Below are positions 8,211-16,292 of a stretch of 64,000 bases of DNA, piece by piece. Every line of letters starts with the position of its first letter. Position 1 is the first letter of the stretch. The position numbers and the translations under genes are program-made. The stretch covers positions 186,001-250,000 of the forward strand of contig NZ_BSTQ01000011.1 of assembly GCF_030269605.1 (NCBI RefSeq). The letters run 5' to 3'. This DNA comes from Lentzea sp. NBRC 105346 (lineage in GTDB: Bacteria; Actinomycetota; Actinomycetes; Mycobacteriales; Pseudonocardiaceae). The notes under the pieces were generated by a model that saw only the letters and a program-made list of their open reading frames with translations, was not told where the DNA came from and made no database searches.

Positions 8211-9512
8211 CTAACTAAATTGGGGACGGGCAAGTGGTGCACGTCCTACGCCCAAATGGAGCAGTCCGGCCCGGACGAGGGCGTCCTCGTCGAGCTGGTT
8301 GCGCGAGTCGATGATCGCGTGGCCGTCCATCAGCTCGGCGACCCGCACCCAGTCGAGCGTGCGGAACACGGGCCAGTCGGTGAGCAGCACGACCGCCTCG
8401 GCGCCCTTGATCGCCTGGTACGGATCGTCGACCACGAGCATCCCGGCGAGCGGGCCCGTGACCTCGGGGTCGTACGCCGAGATGTCCGCGCCAGCGAGCA
8501 CGAGCTGTTCGGCGACGGCCAGCGCGGGCGAGTCGCGCAGGTCGTTGGTGCCCGCCTTGAACGCCAGGCCGAGCACCCCGACGCGCACGCCGGCGAGGTC
8601 GCCGCCGACGGCGTCGCGCACCTTTGCGACGATCCGGTCCTGCGAACGCTTGTTCGACTCGATCGTGGACCGGATCAGCGAGAAGTCGACGCCGACGGAC
8701 TCGGCGATCTGCACCATCGCGTGCGTGTCCTTGGGCAGGCACGACCCGCCCCAGCCGGGGCCGGGCTTGAGGAACGACTGGCCGATGCGGCGGTCGTACC
8801 CCATGCCCTCGCAGACCGACGTGACGTCCGCGCCGAGCAGCTCGCACAGCTCCGCGACGGCGTTGACGTACGAGAGCTTCATGGCGAGGAAGCAGTTGGC
8901 CGCGTACTTGACCATCTCGGAGCTGGCCGCGTCCATCAGCACCGTCGGCGCGCCGAGCTTGGCGAACAGCGCGGCGACGCGTTCCGCGGCCTGCGGCGAG
9001 TCGCTGCCGACGACGATGCGGTCCGGGTTGAGGAAGTCGTGCACGGCCGTGCCCTCGCGGAGGAACTCCGGGTTGGACACCGCGGCGACGTCCTCGCGAC
9101 CGAGGAGCTCGTGGACGCGCTCGGAGGTGCCGACGGGGACGGTCGACTTGCAGACGACGATGCAGCCGTAGGGCAGGACGTCCCGGATCTCCTGCGCGAC
9201 CGACTCGACCGCGCTGAGGTCGGCGGCGCCGCCAGCGCCCATCGGTGTCGGCAGGCAGAGGAACACGACTTCGGCGTCCAGCACGGCGTTTCTGGCGCCC
9301 ACCACGAACTCCAGCCGCCCGGCCGCCTGGCCTTCGACGACGAGCTCGTTGAGTCCGGGTTCGAGGATGTCGACCTGGCCGGCCTTGAGCCGGGCCACTT
9401 TGAGCGCGTCGAGGTCACCGCACACAACGCGATGCCCCAATGACGCCAGACAGGCTCCCGTGGTCAGTCCCACGTAGCCGGTACCCACCACCGCGATACG
9501 CCGCGCGAACAT
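8211..9512 (-). CDS. UDP-glucose/GDP-mannose 6-dehydrogenase family
   Basis: 433 residues. The N-terminal Rossmann motif RIAVVGTGYVGLTTGACLA binds NAD; the catalytic cysteine Cys258 lies in GGSCLPKD, and the C-terminal UDP-binding domain begins near GVLGLAFKAGTNDLRDSPAL. The enzyme oxidises a nucleotide sugar to its uronate, most often UDP-glucose to UDP-glucuronate, a precursor of acidic exopolysaccharides. This agrees with the polysaccharide genes at 0.1-4.8 kb, although the transpeptidase-like gene separates them. The upstream gap (9513-9653) contains no other gene. Confidence 0.9.
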   Translation of the reverse strand: MFARRIAVVGTGYVGLTTGACLASLGHRVVCGDLDALKVARLKAGQVDILEPGLNELVVEGQAAGRLEFVVGARNAVLDAEVVFLCLPTPMGAGGAADLSAVESVAQEIRDVLPYGCIVVCKSTVPVGTSERVHELLGREDVAAVSNPEFLREGTAVHDFLNPDRIVVGSDSPQAAERVAALFAKLGAPTVLMDAASSEMVKYAANCFLAMKLSYVNAVAELCELLGADVTSVCEGMGYDRRIGQSFLKPGPGWGGSCLPKDTHAMVQIAESVGVDFSLIRSTIESNKRSQDRIVAKVRDAVGGDLAGVRVGVLGLAFKAGTNDLRDSPALAVAEQLVLAGADISAYDPEVTGPLAGMLVVDDPYQAIKGAEAVVLLTDWPVFRTLDWVRVAELMDGHAIIDSRNQLDEDALVRAGLLHLGVGRAPLARPQFS

Positions 9513-9653
9513 GCTCCGGACGTTGACAGCCCCAGTTGGCCGCAGGGCGAACGGAGTACGACCATCGTCGTAGCTGTCCGTGACAAACCTGGTCCCAGAG
9601 GACTACCGCTGCGGCCGATGTGCTCTACGTGTGTCGCGAGGCACAGTTCTCGT

Positions 9654-9746
9654 ATGGGAGTCCTGGTCGTGGCGATGCTCTTCGTGGGATTGGCGCTGCT
9701 CGCAGCGGTGCCACTGGTAGCCCTGTTGCACTGGTCCGACAGATGA
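9654..9746 (+). CDS. Possible 30-aa membrane peptide
   Basis: A short frame (MGVLVVAMLFVGLALLAAVP and a tail ending HWSDR) that would be almost entirely one membrane helix. The nearest GAGG lies 12 nt upstream, which is long. It sits in the 290-bp gap between ugd and a divergent dehydrogenase gene. Only composition supports it. Confidence 0.25.
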   Translation: MGVLVVAMLFVGLALLAAVPLVALLHWSDR

Positions 9747-9805
9747 GTGCGGGGTAACGCCCGTTAACCTCCTCGCGAGCACTTCGCTTCGAGGAGGATT
9801 TCGTC

Positions 9806-10564
9806 ATGGAGATCTCGGGTACCGCGGCCATCGTCACCGGTGGTGCGTCCGGTCTCGGCGGCGCGACCGCTTCCGCCCTGGCAGCGCGCGGAGCGCAGGT
9901 GTTCGCGCTCGACCTGCCGAGCGCCATTGCCAACGCCCCGGCCGTCGAGGGCGTCACCTACCTGGCCGCCGACGTGACGTCCGGCGAGGACGTCCAGGCC
10001 GCCGTCGACACGGCCGCCGGCTCCGGCGCCCCGCTGCGCATCACCGTGAACTGCGCGGGCATCGGCCCGTCGTCCCGCACGGTCGGCAAGACCGGCGCGC
10101 ACGACCTCGACCTGTACCGCAAGGTCATCGAGGTCAACCTGATCGGCACCTTCAACGTCCTGCGCCTGGCCGCGGCCGCGATGGGGAAGACCGAGCCCCT
10201 GGCCGACGACGCGCGCGGCGTCATCATCAACACCGCGTCCATCGCGGCGTTCGACGGCCAGATCGGCCAGGTCGCCTACGCGTCCTCGAAGGGCGGCGTC
10301 GTCGGCATGACCCTGCCGGCCGCGCGCGACCTGTCGTCCGTCGGCGTGCGCGTGCTGACCATCGCGCCCGGCATCGTCGACACCCCGATGCTGGCCACGG
10401 TGTCCGACGAGTTCCGGGCCGGGCTCGCCGCCGGGATTCCGTTCCCGAAGCGGCTCGCGCAGCCCGCGGAGTACGCGCAGCTGGCCCTGTCGTTGATCGA
10501 GCACGACTACCTGAACGGCGAGGTCATCCGCATGGACGGCGCTCTCCGGATGGCGCCCCGCTAG
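9806..10564 (+). CDS. Short-chain dehydrogenase, 3-hydroxyacyl-CoA dehydrogenase type II-like
   Basis: 252 residues, a classical SDR: cofactor motif TGGASGLGGATA (residues about 11-22), CAG in place of NNAG, catalytic Ser in NTASIAAFDG and YASSKGG (Tyr-x-x-x-Lys), then the APGIVDTPM segment. The overall pattern, with the insert RTVGKTGAHDLDLYRKVIEV, resembles HSD17B10/type II 3-hydroxyacyl-CoA dehydrogenases that oxidise short-chain hydroxyacyl-CoA with NAD. A strong GAGGAGG lies 8 nt before the start. The stop shares CTAG with the convergent nuclease gene. Confidence 0.85.
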   Translation: MEISGTAAIVTGGASGLGGATASALAARGAQVFALDLPSAIANAPAVEGVTYLAADVTSGEDVQAAVDTAAGSGAPLRITVNCAGIGPSSRTVGKTGAHDLDLYRKVIEVNLIGTFNVLRLAAAAMGKTEPLADDARGVIINTASIAAFDGQIGQVAYASSKGGVVGMTLPAARDLSSVGVRVLTIAPGIVDTPMLATVSDEFRAGLAAGIPFPKRLAQPAEYAQLALSLIEHDYLNGEVIRMDGALRMAPR

Positions 10565-12201
10565 AGGTCGCCGGCGAACGGCAAGGACTGCATGGCGTCC
10601 GAGCTCATCCACTCGCGCAAGCGGTGGGTGGCTCGGACGTCGTCCTCGTTGTAGACCAGCAAACGCTCGCCCTGCTCGGGCAACGGCTCACTGCCGTCCA
10701 ACCCGACGGCGTCCCGGTACCACCGCATGGAGTTCTCGCCACCGGCCTCGGGATCCCGCCACGAGAACCCCGCCACCGGAGCGATCGTCTTGAGCCCCTT
10801 GCCATGGGCGCAGAGGAACTGCTCGCGCACGATCCCGAACAGGTCCACCCACGAGTCGGACTCGATGAACTCCTTGACCTGCGCCTTGGTCGGGATCCCC
10901 GGCATGCCGGCGAACCGTTCGGCGGACGCGATCAGCCAGCGGTTCTCCGCGAGCTCGTTGTAGCAGTAGGCCTTGAAGGAGTAGCCGCGCGCCTTGGCGC
11001 GCAGGCGGATGCCGGTGAGCCACGTCCAGAACTCGGCGAAGCTGCGTGCCTCGTCCTGGCACGGCAGCGGGTCCCACGTGACGAACGCCTGGTAGCCCTG
11101 GGGTTCGTCGATGTCCTTTCCGGACAGCAGACAGCCCCACATGTAGGCGCCGAGGTCCGCGAAGCTCTCCATGTCGACGTCGACCTCGACGTCGGCGCGC
11201 GGGATGCTCATCGTCTCGTGGCGGCGGACCAGTGTCAGGTCCCGCAGCCAGGCCTTCGCCAACGTCACGGCGTCGCCGATGGGCATGCCGACCAAAGGCA
11301 CGTGGTCCGATGAGGGATCCAACGCGGCCAGGTCGTCCACAGTGGACAGACCGGCCTTGCGCAGCATCACGGCGTCCTCGCCGCGCACGACGAGGCTGAC
11401 GTCACGCCGTTCCTTCAGATCCTGCTCGCAGGTCGGCCACCACGGGCACGTCTTGCAGTCGACGATGCGGGACGCGTGGGCGATCGCCTCGCGGCCGGTG
11501 GCCGCGGTGATCGCGACGGTGAGGCGGTCGGAGAAGCGGGCGTCGTACTCGGCGAGTGCGGTGCGGCCGCCCGGCCATGTCGGGGCTTCCAGGTCGTGCC
11601 AGACGACCACGTCGGCGTCCATGCCGATCACGCCGCCGGTCGCGCGGCCGTTGACCGCGTAGCCCGCGGCCTGCAGCTGGCGCTGGGCGTGGGCGAGCCG
11701 GAGCTGGTCGCGTGGCTGGGGGCGGACTTTGCGCAGCGGGTCGACGCGGCTGGAGTGCGGCAGCGGGATGGTCAGCGGGGACGTCTTCGCGCCCTGGCCG
11801 GGGTCGGTGATCTTGTGACGGACCACCAGTACCGGGACGTAGCCGGTGGTGTCCTTGACGAGTAGGTCGATGCCGCCGCGGCGGCCACCCGTCAGGTCGC
11901 GGGGCAGGACCGCGCCCCAGATGTACGGCACGCCCATCTGCATCGCGGCCAGGGTCACGCGCTCACGGTCGGAAGCCTTCACGTCCGGGCCGTTCGGGAT
12001 CTCCATGAGGTTGGAGCCCACGATCTTGATCAGCGCGTCGGCCACGTTGCGGCGGTGCTGGGTCGCGTCGGCCTTGCGTTGCTCCGACGCGGGATCCGGC
12101 GGCGCCTTCTGGGCCTCCCGCATGTCAGGGTCGTTTTCGAGGTGCACCCGCCGCCGACAACGAGTGACCACGCCGGCGTCGAGCTGCACCTGGGAAGTCA
12201 C
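10561..12201 (-). CDS. RecB-like nuclease (TM0106 family) with RNase H-like C-terminus
   Basis: 546 residues. The N-terminal half (about 1-300) looks like a PD-(D/E)XK RecB/Cas4-type nuclease with DLLVKDTTGYVPVLVVRHK and a cysteine group CKTCPWWPTCEQD that could hold an iron-sulfur cluster. A helix-hairpin-helix-like stretch follows (LRKAGLSTVDDLAAL). The C-terminal part (about 330-546) has DVDMESF and VYNEDDVRATHRLREW, typical of a YprB/RNase H-like 3'-5' exonuclease domain. Proteins of this build are predicted DNA/RNA-processing enzymes; the substrate is unknown. Here the canonical E-x-K of the first domain reads V-x-H (VLVVRHK), so the catalytic site may be altered. Confidence 0.7.
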   Translation of the reverse strand: MTSQVQLDAGVVTRCRRRVHLENDPDMREAQKAPPDPASEQRKADATQHRRNVADALIKIVGSNLMEIPNGPDVKASDRERVTLAAMQMGVPYIWGAVLPRDLTGGRRGGIDLLVKDTTGYVPVLVVRHKITDPGQGAKTSPLTIPLPHSSRVDPLRKVRPQPRDQLRLAHAQRQLQAAGYAVNGRATGGVIGMDADVVVWHDLEAPTWPGGRTALAEYDARFSDRLTVAITAATGREAIAHASRIVDCKTCPWWPTCEQDLKERRDVSLVVRGEDAVMLRKAGLSTVDDLAALDPSSDHVPLVGMPIGDAVTLAKAWLRDLTLVRRHETMSIPRADVEVDVDMESFADLGAYMWGCLLSGKDIDEPQGYQAFVTWDPLPCQDEARSFAEFWTWLTGIRLRAKARGYSFKAYCYNELAENRWLIASAERFAGMPGIPTKAQVKEFIESDSWVDLFGIVREQFLCAHGKGLKTIAPVAGFSWRDPEAGGENSMRWYRDAVGLDGSEPLPEQGERLLVYNEDDVRATHRLREWMSSDAMQSLPFAGDL

Positions 12202-12282
12202 GGATGCAGGGTATGTCGCGAGTCGACCTCACGTGTGGCCAACCTGGCCAGTAAGTTTCTTCCGACGAGGAGGTGCACTCGA

Positions 12283-12717
12283 ATGGCGCGCAAAGAGGGC
12301 CCGCGGTTGACCCCGAAGTCCGCGAAGAACATGGTCGGGGTGGCCAAGGTGGTGGCGCCCGCGCTCATCCCGGTGCTGGCTCCGGTGCTCGCTCGCGGGG
12401 CATCTGTCCTGAGTGACCGGTATGACCGGTATCGGGCGCGGCGACTCGGCGTCGACGTGGCCGACATCGGGCAGTACACGGGTCGCGGCGCCCGGTTGCA
12501 CGCGCGGATAACCGGGTTCGCGGAGGCGCTGGAGGAGCTGCGCGCCAAGGAACCGGACTACGTCTGGACCACAGAGTCGCGGCTGTCGAAGCTGACCGCG
12601 GCGGTGCGCGCGGCCGAACGCATGCCGACGGCCCGGCGCAAGGCCGCGCACCGGGCCGTCGCCACGGATCTAGACGTGCTCGAGGCTGATCTCCTTCGCC
12701 GGCTCGGCGTCTCGTGA
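12283..12717 (+). CDS. Conserved actinobacterial protein (144 aa), DUF6474-like
   Basis: Starts at ATG 12283, 7 nt after GAGGAGG. The sequence begins MARKEGPRLTPKSAKNMVGV, has a hydrophobic helix (VVAPALIPVLAPVLA, residues about 20-35), then a basic, helical C-terminus rich in Arg/Ala. The layout matches a small family common next to RecB-like nucleases in Pseudonocardiaceae; the family name is from memory and uncertain. The last 48 nt overlap the 3' end of the convergent BCCT gene, an unusually long coding overlap. Confidence 0.6.
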   Translation: MARKEGPRLTPKSAKNMVGVAKVVAPALIPVLAPVLARGASVLSDRYDRYRARRLGVDVADIGQYTGRGARLHARITGFAEALEELRAKEPDYVWTTESRLSKLTAAVRAAERMPTARRKAAHRAVATDLDVLEADLLRRLGVS

Positions 12718-14235
12718 CACCACCTGCGTGAACAAAGGGTCGGACCGCAGGTCACGGGTCAGCGACCAGCACAGGCCGACCATCACGACCATGAACGGCA
12801 GCGCCGCGATGATGGTCAGGTTCTGCAGGCCCGTCAGCGCGTCAGAGCCGCCGACCAGCAGCATCACCGACGCGACGGCACCGGTCAGCACGCCCCAAAA
12901 GATCACCACGGGCCGCGTCGGCCGGATCGAGCCGCACTGCGAGAGCGTGCCCATCACGATCGACGCCGCGTCCGCGCCGGACACGAAGAAGATCGCCACG
13001 AGCAGCATCACGACGATCCCGGTCACCGTGGCCAGCGGGAACTGGTCCAGCAGCCCGAACAGTTGCGACTCGGGCGACGACTGACCGGCCAGGTCGACTC
13101 CGGACCGCTGCTCGAAGATCGCCGTTCCGCCGAGGATCGCGAACCACAGCAACGACACCGCCGACGGCACCGCGATCACGCCCGCCACGAACTGGCGGAT
13201 CGTCCGGCCGCGACTGATCCGGGCGATGAACGTGCCCACGAACGGCGTCCACGAGATCCACCACGCCCAGTAGAAGATCGTCCAGCCCGACAGCCACTTC
13301 TCCGTCGCGTCACCGCCGGAGGCAGCGGTCCGCCCGGCCATGTCGGCCAGGTCGCGGAAGTACGAGCCGACGGCGTTCGGCAGGACGTTCAGGATGAACA
13401 CGGTCGGACCGACGGCGAACAGGAACACCGCCAGCACGATCGCCAGCACCATGTTGATGTTGGACAGCCACTGGATGCCGCGCGCCACCCCGGACACCGC
13501 CGACGCGACGAACGCCACGGTCAGCACGGCGATCACCGCGACGAGCACGCCGGTGCCGACGTGCCCCATCCAGCCCGCCGCCTCCAGGCCCGAGCCGATC
13601 TGCAGCGCGCCAAGCCCCAGCGAGGCCGCGGAACCGAACAGTGTGGCGAAGATCGCCAGAACGTCGATCGCCTTGCCCACCGGACCGTCCGCACGTTTTC
13701 CCAGCAACGGCTCGAACGCCGCGCTGATCAGGGACTTCCGCCCGCGGCGGAAGCTGCCGTACGCGATCGCGATCCCCACGACGGCGTAAATAGCCCACGG
13801 GTGCAGCGTCCAGTGGAACAGCGTCGTCGCCATGGCGGTCTGCAGTTGATCGCCGTTCGTGCCGGGCGGCGGCGAGGTGAAGTGCGCGAGCGGCTCGCTG
13901 ACGCCGTAGAACATCAGCCCGATGCCCATGCCGGCGCTGAACATCATCGCGACCCAGGACACCGTCCTGAACTCGGGCCTCTCGTCGTCTCTGCCGAGCG
14001 GCACCCGGCCGTAACGGCTGAACGCCAGCCACAGGGCGAACACCACGAACCCAGATGCTGAGATCACGAAGGCCCAGCCGAGGTTGCCGATCACCCACCC
14101 GAGAGCGGTCCTGGATACCGAGGCCAACGAGCCGGTCCCGGCAACGCCCCAGGTCACGAACGCGAGCGTGAGCACTGCGGCGACGCCGAACACGGTCCGG
14201 TCGGTACGGCCCGGTTTGTCGCATTGGTTGGTCAC
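12670..14235 (-). CDS. BCCT-family choline/glycine betaine transporter
   Basis: 521 residues from GTG 14235 (MTNQCDKPGRTDRTVFG); an upstream extension to 14478 is rejected because it would run through the divergent gene. Twelve membrane helices are apparent. BCCT signatures are GMGIGLMFYGVSEPLAHF, the amphipathic/substrate helix WTLHPWAIYAVVGIAIAYGS and WTIFYWAWWISWTPFVGTFI, whose tryptophans bind trimethylammonium groups. It imports compatible solutes using sodium or protons. The C-terminus is short, so strong osmosensing by a long cytoplasmic tail is less likely. Single transcription unit. Confidence 0.9.
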   Translation of the reverse strand: MTNQCDKPGRTDRTVFGVAAVLTLAFVTWGVAGTGSLASVSRTALGWVIGNLGWAFVISASGFVVFALWLAFSRYGRVPLGRDDERPEFRTVSWVAMMFSAGMGIGLMFYGVSEPLAHFTSPPPGTNGDQLQTAMATTLFHWTLHPWAIYAVVGIAIAYGSFRRGRKSLISAAFEPLLGKRADGPVGKAIDVLAIFATLFGSAASLGLGALQIGSGLEAAGWMGHVGTGVLVAVIAVLTVAFVASAVSGVARGIQWLSNINMVLAIVLAVFLFAVGPTVFILNVLPNAVGSYFRDLADMAGRTAASGGDATEKWLSGWTIFYWAWWISWTPFVGTFIARISRGRTIRQFVAGVIAVPSAVSLLWFAILGGTAIFEQRSGVDLAGQSSPESQLFGLLDQFPLATVTGIVVMLLVAIFFVSGADAASIVMGTLSQCGSIRPTRPVVIFWGVLTGAVASVMLLVGGSDALTGLQNLTIIAALPFMVVMVGLCWSLTRDLRSDPLFTQVVSRDAEPAKEISLEHV

Positions 14236-14293
14236 GCGGCGGTCTTTACCCGTCCGTAGCCAACCGCAAACTCGGCCAACTACCCTCACTCGA

Positions 14294-14809
14294 GTGAACG
14301 ATCGGCCTAGACCAACGCGCGCGCTGCGCGGTGCGTTGCTGGCCGTGACGTCAGGTGCGATCACCATCGCGGCCCACGGGCTGGGTGGTGGCGACCTGTC
14401 GGAGTTCATCCAAGTCGTGCCGCTGGTGGTGCTGATCGCGGGTGCGGCGGCCTCACTGGCGGACCGCCGGAGCGGCAAGCTCTCCGTGATCGCGGCGCTG
14501 GGCGTCTCCCAGTTCGCGCAGCACCTGCTGCTCAGCTGGGCCGACCACGCCCATGGTGCGTCGATCTCCGGTCAGATGTTCGGCGCCCACGTGGTCGCGG
14601 CGATCCTGATCGGCATCCTGCTCTTCCACGCGGAAAGCGCACTGTTCGCGCTGGTGGCGGCCGTGTACCGGCTGCTTCCCTCGCCGGTGACGCCGCTGCC
14701 TTCCGTCGCACCGCTGCGTGTTTCCGTGCCCGCGGTGCTCGTGCCGACGCACTCCATGCTGGTGCGCCGGGTCCACGGCAGACGTGGTCCCCCTTGTCTC
14801 CTGATCTGA
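14294..14809 (+). CDS. Copper-operon membrane protein (171 aa)
   Basis: GTG start at 14294. Four or five hydrophobic segments are seen (residues about 13-33, 39-55, 65-80, 91-115), with His-containing loops (SQFAQHLLLSWADHAHGASI) that could bind metal. After the last helix a Pro/Val-rich tail follows. It is the first gene of a four-gene set with ycnI, copC and copD, separated from ycnI by 38 nt, so a role in copper homeostasis is inferred from context. The family is a known neighbour of YcnI/CopC in actinobacteria; the biochemical role is not known. Confidence 0.65.
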   Translation: MNDRPRPTRALRGALLAVTSGAITIAAHGLGGGDLSEFIQVVPLVVLIAGAAASLADRRSGKLSVIAALGVSQFAQHLLLSWADHAHGASISGQMFGAHVVAAILIGILLFHAESALFALVAAVYRLLPSPVTPLPSVAPLRVSVPAVLVPTHSMLVRRVHGRRGPPCLLI

Positions 14810-14847
14810 AGCCCTCAATCCCTTTGGCAATCAGGAGACACAACTTC

Positions 14848-15555
14848 ATGTCGACAAATCGATTTGGCGTGCGCACGCTCGCCGTGTTCGCCGCTGCCGG
14901 AATAGCCGTGCTCACGCTGCCCGGAACCGCATCCGCGCACGTCAGCGCCCAGCCCAGCGAGGCGACCAAGGGCGGCTACTTCGCCTTCGCGTTCCGCGTC
15001 CCGAACGAACGGCCCAACGCCGGCACGGTGAAGATCGAGGTGACGCTGCCGGCCGAGTACCCGCTCGCGTCGGTGCGCACGAAGCCGCTGCCCGGCTGGA
15101 AGGCCGAGGTCGTCAAGGGCAAGCTCGACAAGCCGATCAAGAACCACGGCGCCGAGATCACCGAGGCGGCCAAGACGATCACCTGGACCGCCGAGCCCGG
15201 CACCAAGATCGGGACGACCGAGTACCAGGAGTTCTTCGTCTCCGTCGGTCCGCTGCCGGAGAACACCGACACGCTGGTGCTCCCGACCAAGCAGACCTAC
15301 GAGAACGGCGAGGTCGTCGACTGGAACGCCCCGCCGCCCGCGGCGGGTGCCGAGGAGCCGGAGCACCCGGCGCCGGCGCTCAAGCTGAAGGCCAAGGCCG
15401 GCGGCGACGACCACCACGGTGCGGTCGCCGAGGCGTCTGCGGGTTCCTCTGACCAGACGGCCCGCTACCTGGGCGGTGCCGGGCTCGCGGTCGGCGCGCT
15501 CGGCCTGGGCTTCGGTGCCGGTGCGGTGCTGCGTTCCCGGAAGAAGTCCGCGTGA
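14848..15555 (+). CDS. ycnI: YcnI-family (DUF1775) copper-binding protein
   Basis: 235 residues from ATG 14848, with AGGAGA upstream. Signal peptide about 1-31 ending ASA; the mature protein begins with His (HVSAQPSEATKGGYFAFAFR), and in YcnI this N-terminal His with a downstream Glu and Trp forms the Cu(II) site. The DUF1775 fold covers residues about 32-170, followed by an acidic Pro-rich linker with a DDHH patch and a C-terminal membrane helix with RSRKKSA anchor. It is predicted to sit on the outer face of the membrane. Overlaps copC by 4 nt. Confidence 0.9.
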   Translation: MSTNRFGVRTLAVFAAAGIAVLTLPGTASAHVSAQPSEATKGGYFAFAFRVPNERPNAGTVKIEVTLPAEYPLASVRTKPLPGWKAEVVKGKLDKPIKNHGAEITEAAKTITWTAEPGTKIGTTEYQEFFVSVGPLPENTDTLVLPTKQTYENGEVVDWNAPPPAAGAEEPEHPAPALKLKAKAGGDDHHGAVAEASAGSSDQTARYLGGAGLAVGALGLGFGAGAVLRSRKKSA

Positions 15556-16082
15556 AGCGCGGCATCATCGCGTCACTGATCGCGGGGACGGCCATGCTCG
15601 CCATGGCCGCCCCCGCGGCGGCGCACAACACGCTGGTCAGCAGCGACCCGAAGGACAAGACCTCGCTGGAGGCCGGTCCGTCCACGGTGACGCTGACGTT
15701 CGACCAGCCGGTCCAGGCGGGCGAGAAGCTCAACACCGTGGCCGTGACCGACTCCAGTGGTGGCCACTACGAGGCCGGCACTGTTTCGGTGAGCGGCAAC
15801 ACGGTGTCCGCGCCGGTCAACGCGCTGGGCGCAGCCGGTGAGTACACCGTCGGCTACCGGATCCTGTCCGCCGACGGGCACCCGGTGACCGGCACGCTCA
15901 CGTTCACGCTGACCAAGGCCGGTCCGGGCACGCCGACCAAGGCGCCCGAGACGCAGGCGGCTCCGCAGCAGACTCCGGCGGAGGATGGCGGTATGCCGGT
16001 CTGGCCGTGGATCGTCGGTGCCGTGGTGCTGCTCGGCGGTGGCGTGTTCTTCGCGCTGCGAGGCGGAGGCGCGGCCAAGTGA
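15552..16082 (+). CDS. copC: CopC-domain copper resistance protein
   Basis: 176 residues, GTG start overlapping ycnI. Signal peptide to AAA, mature start HNTLVSSDPKDKTSL: CopC proteins bind Cu(II) through the N-terminal His, an Asp and a later His, here in ILSADGHPVTG. The beta-sandwich runs to about residue 120, then a Pro/Thr/Gln linker and a C-terminal membrane helix (WPWIVGAVVLLGGGVFFAL). Works with CopD, encoded 210 bp downstream, to move copper across the membrane. Confidence 0.92.
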   Translation: MKRGIIASLIAGTAMLAMAAPAAAHNTLVSSDPKDKTSLEAGPSTVTLTFDQPVQAGEKLNTVAVTDSSGGHYEAGTVSVSGNTVSAPVNALGAAGEYTVGYRILSADGHPVTGTLTFTLTKAGPGTPTKAPETQAAPQQTPAEDGGMPVWPWIVGAVVLLGGGVFFALRGGGAAK

Positions 16083-16090
16083 TTTCCGCT

Positions 16091-16228
16091 GGTCAGCCCG
16101 CGGGGGCGCCCCCCGGTTCCAGCCTATCGGCCGGCACCGACAATTTCGGGCGCGCCGTTGTCGCAGGTCAGCCCGCGGGGGCGCCCCCCGATTCCAGCCT
16201 ATCGGCCGGCACCGACAGTTTTGGGCGC
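16091..16228. repeat. Two copies of a 63-bp direct repeat, 75-bp period
   Basis: Copies at 16091-16153 and 16166-16228 differ at 3 of 63 positions by eye. Each contains GCGGGGGCGCCCCCCG, a short self-complementary stretch, and ends in a segment with ACCGACA(A/G)TTT. The right part resembles the right ends of the repeats at 62378-62670. The repeat fills most of the copC-copD gap and encodes nothing convincing. Confidence 0.8.
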
Positions 16229-16241
16229 CCTGGTGCGAGCC

Positions 16242-16268
16242 TGTGGACAACTCGGCGCCTGTGGACAA
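16242..16268. other. Pair of consensus DnaA boxes outside oriC
   Basis: TGTGGACAA at 16242-16250 and again at 16260-16268, each the complement of TTGTCCACA, the preferred actinobacterial DnaA box, with an 18-bp period in the copC-copD gap. Binding is predicted, not shown. Confidence 0.5.
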
Positions 16269-16292
16269 CCGGCGCAGCGGAGGCGTGACGAC

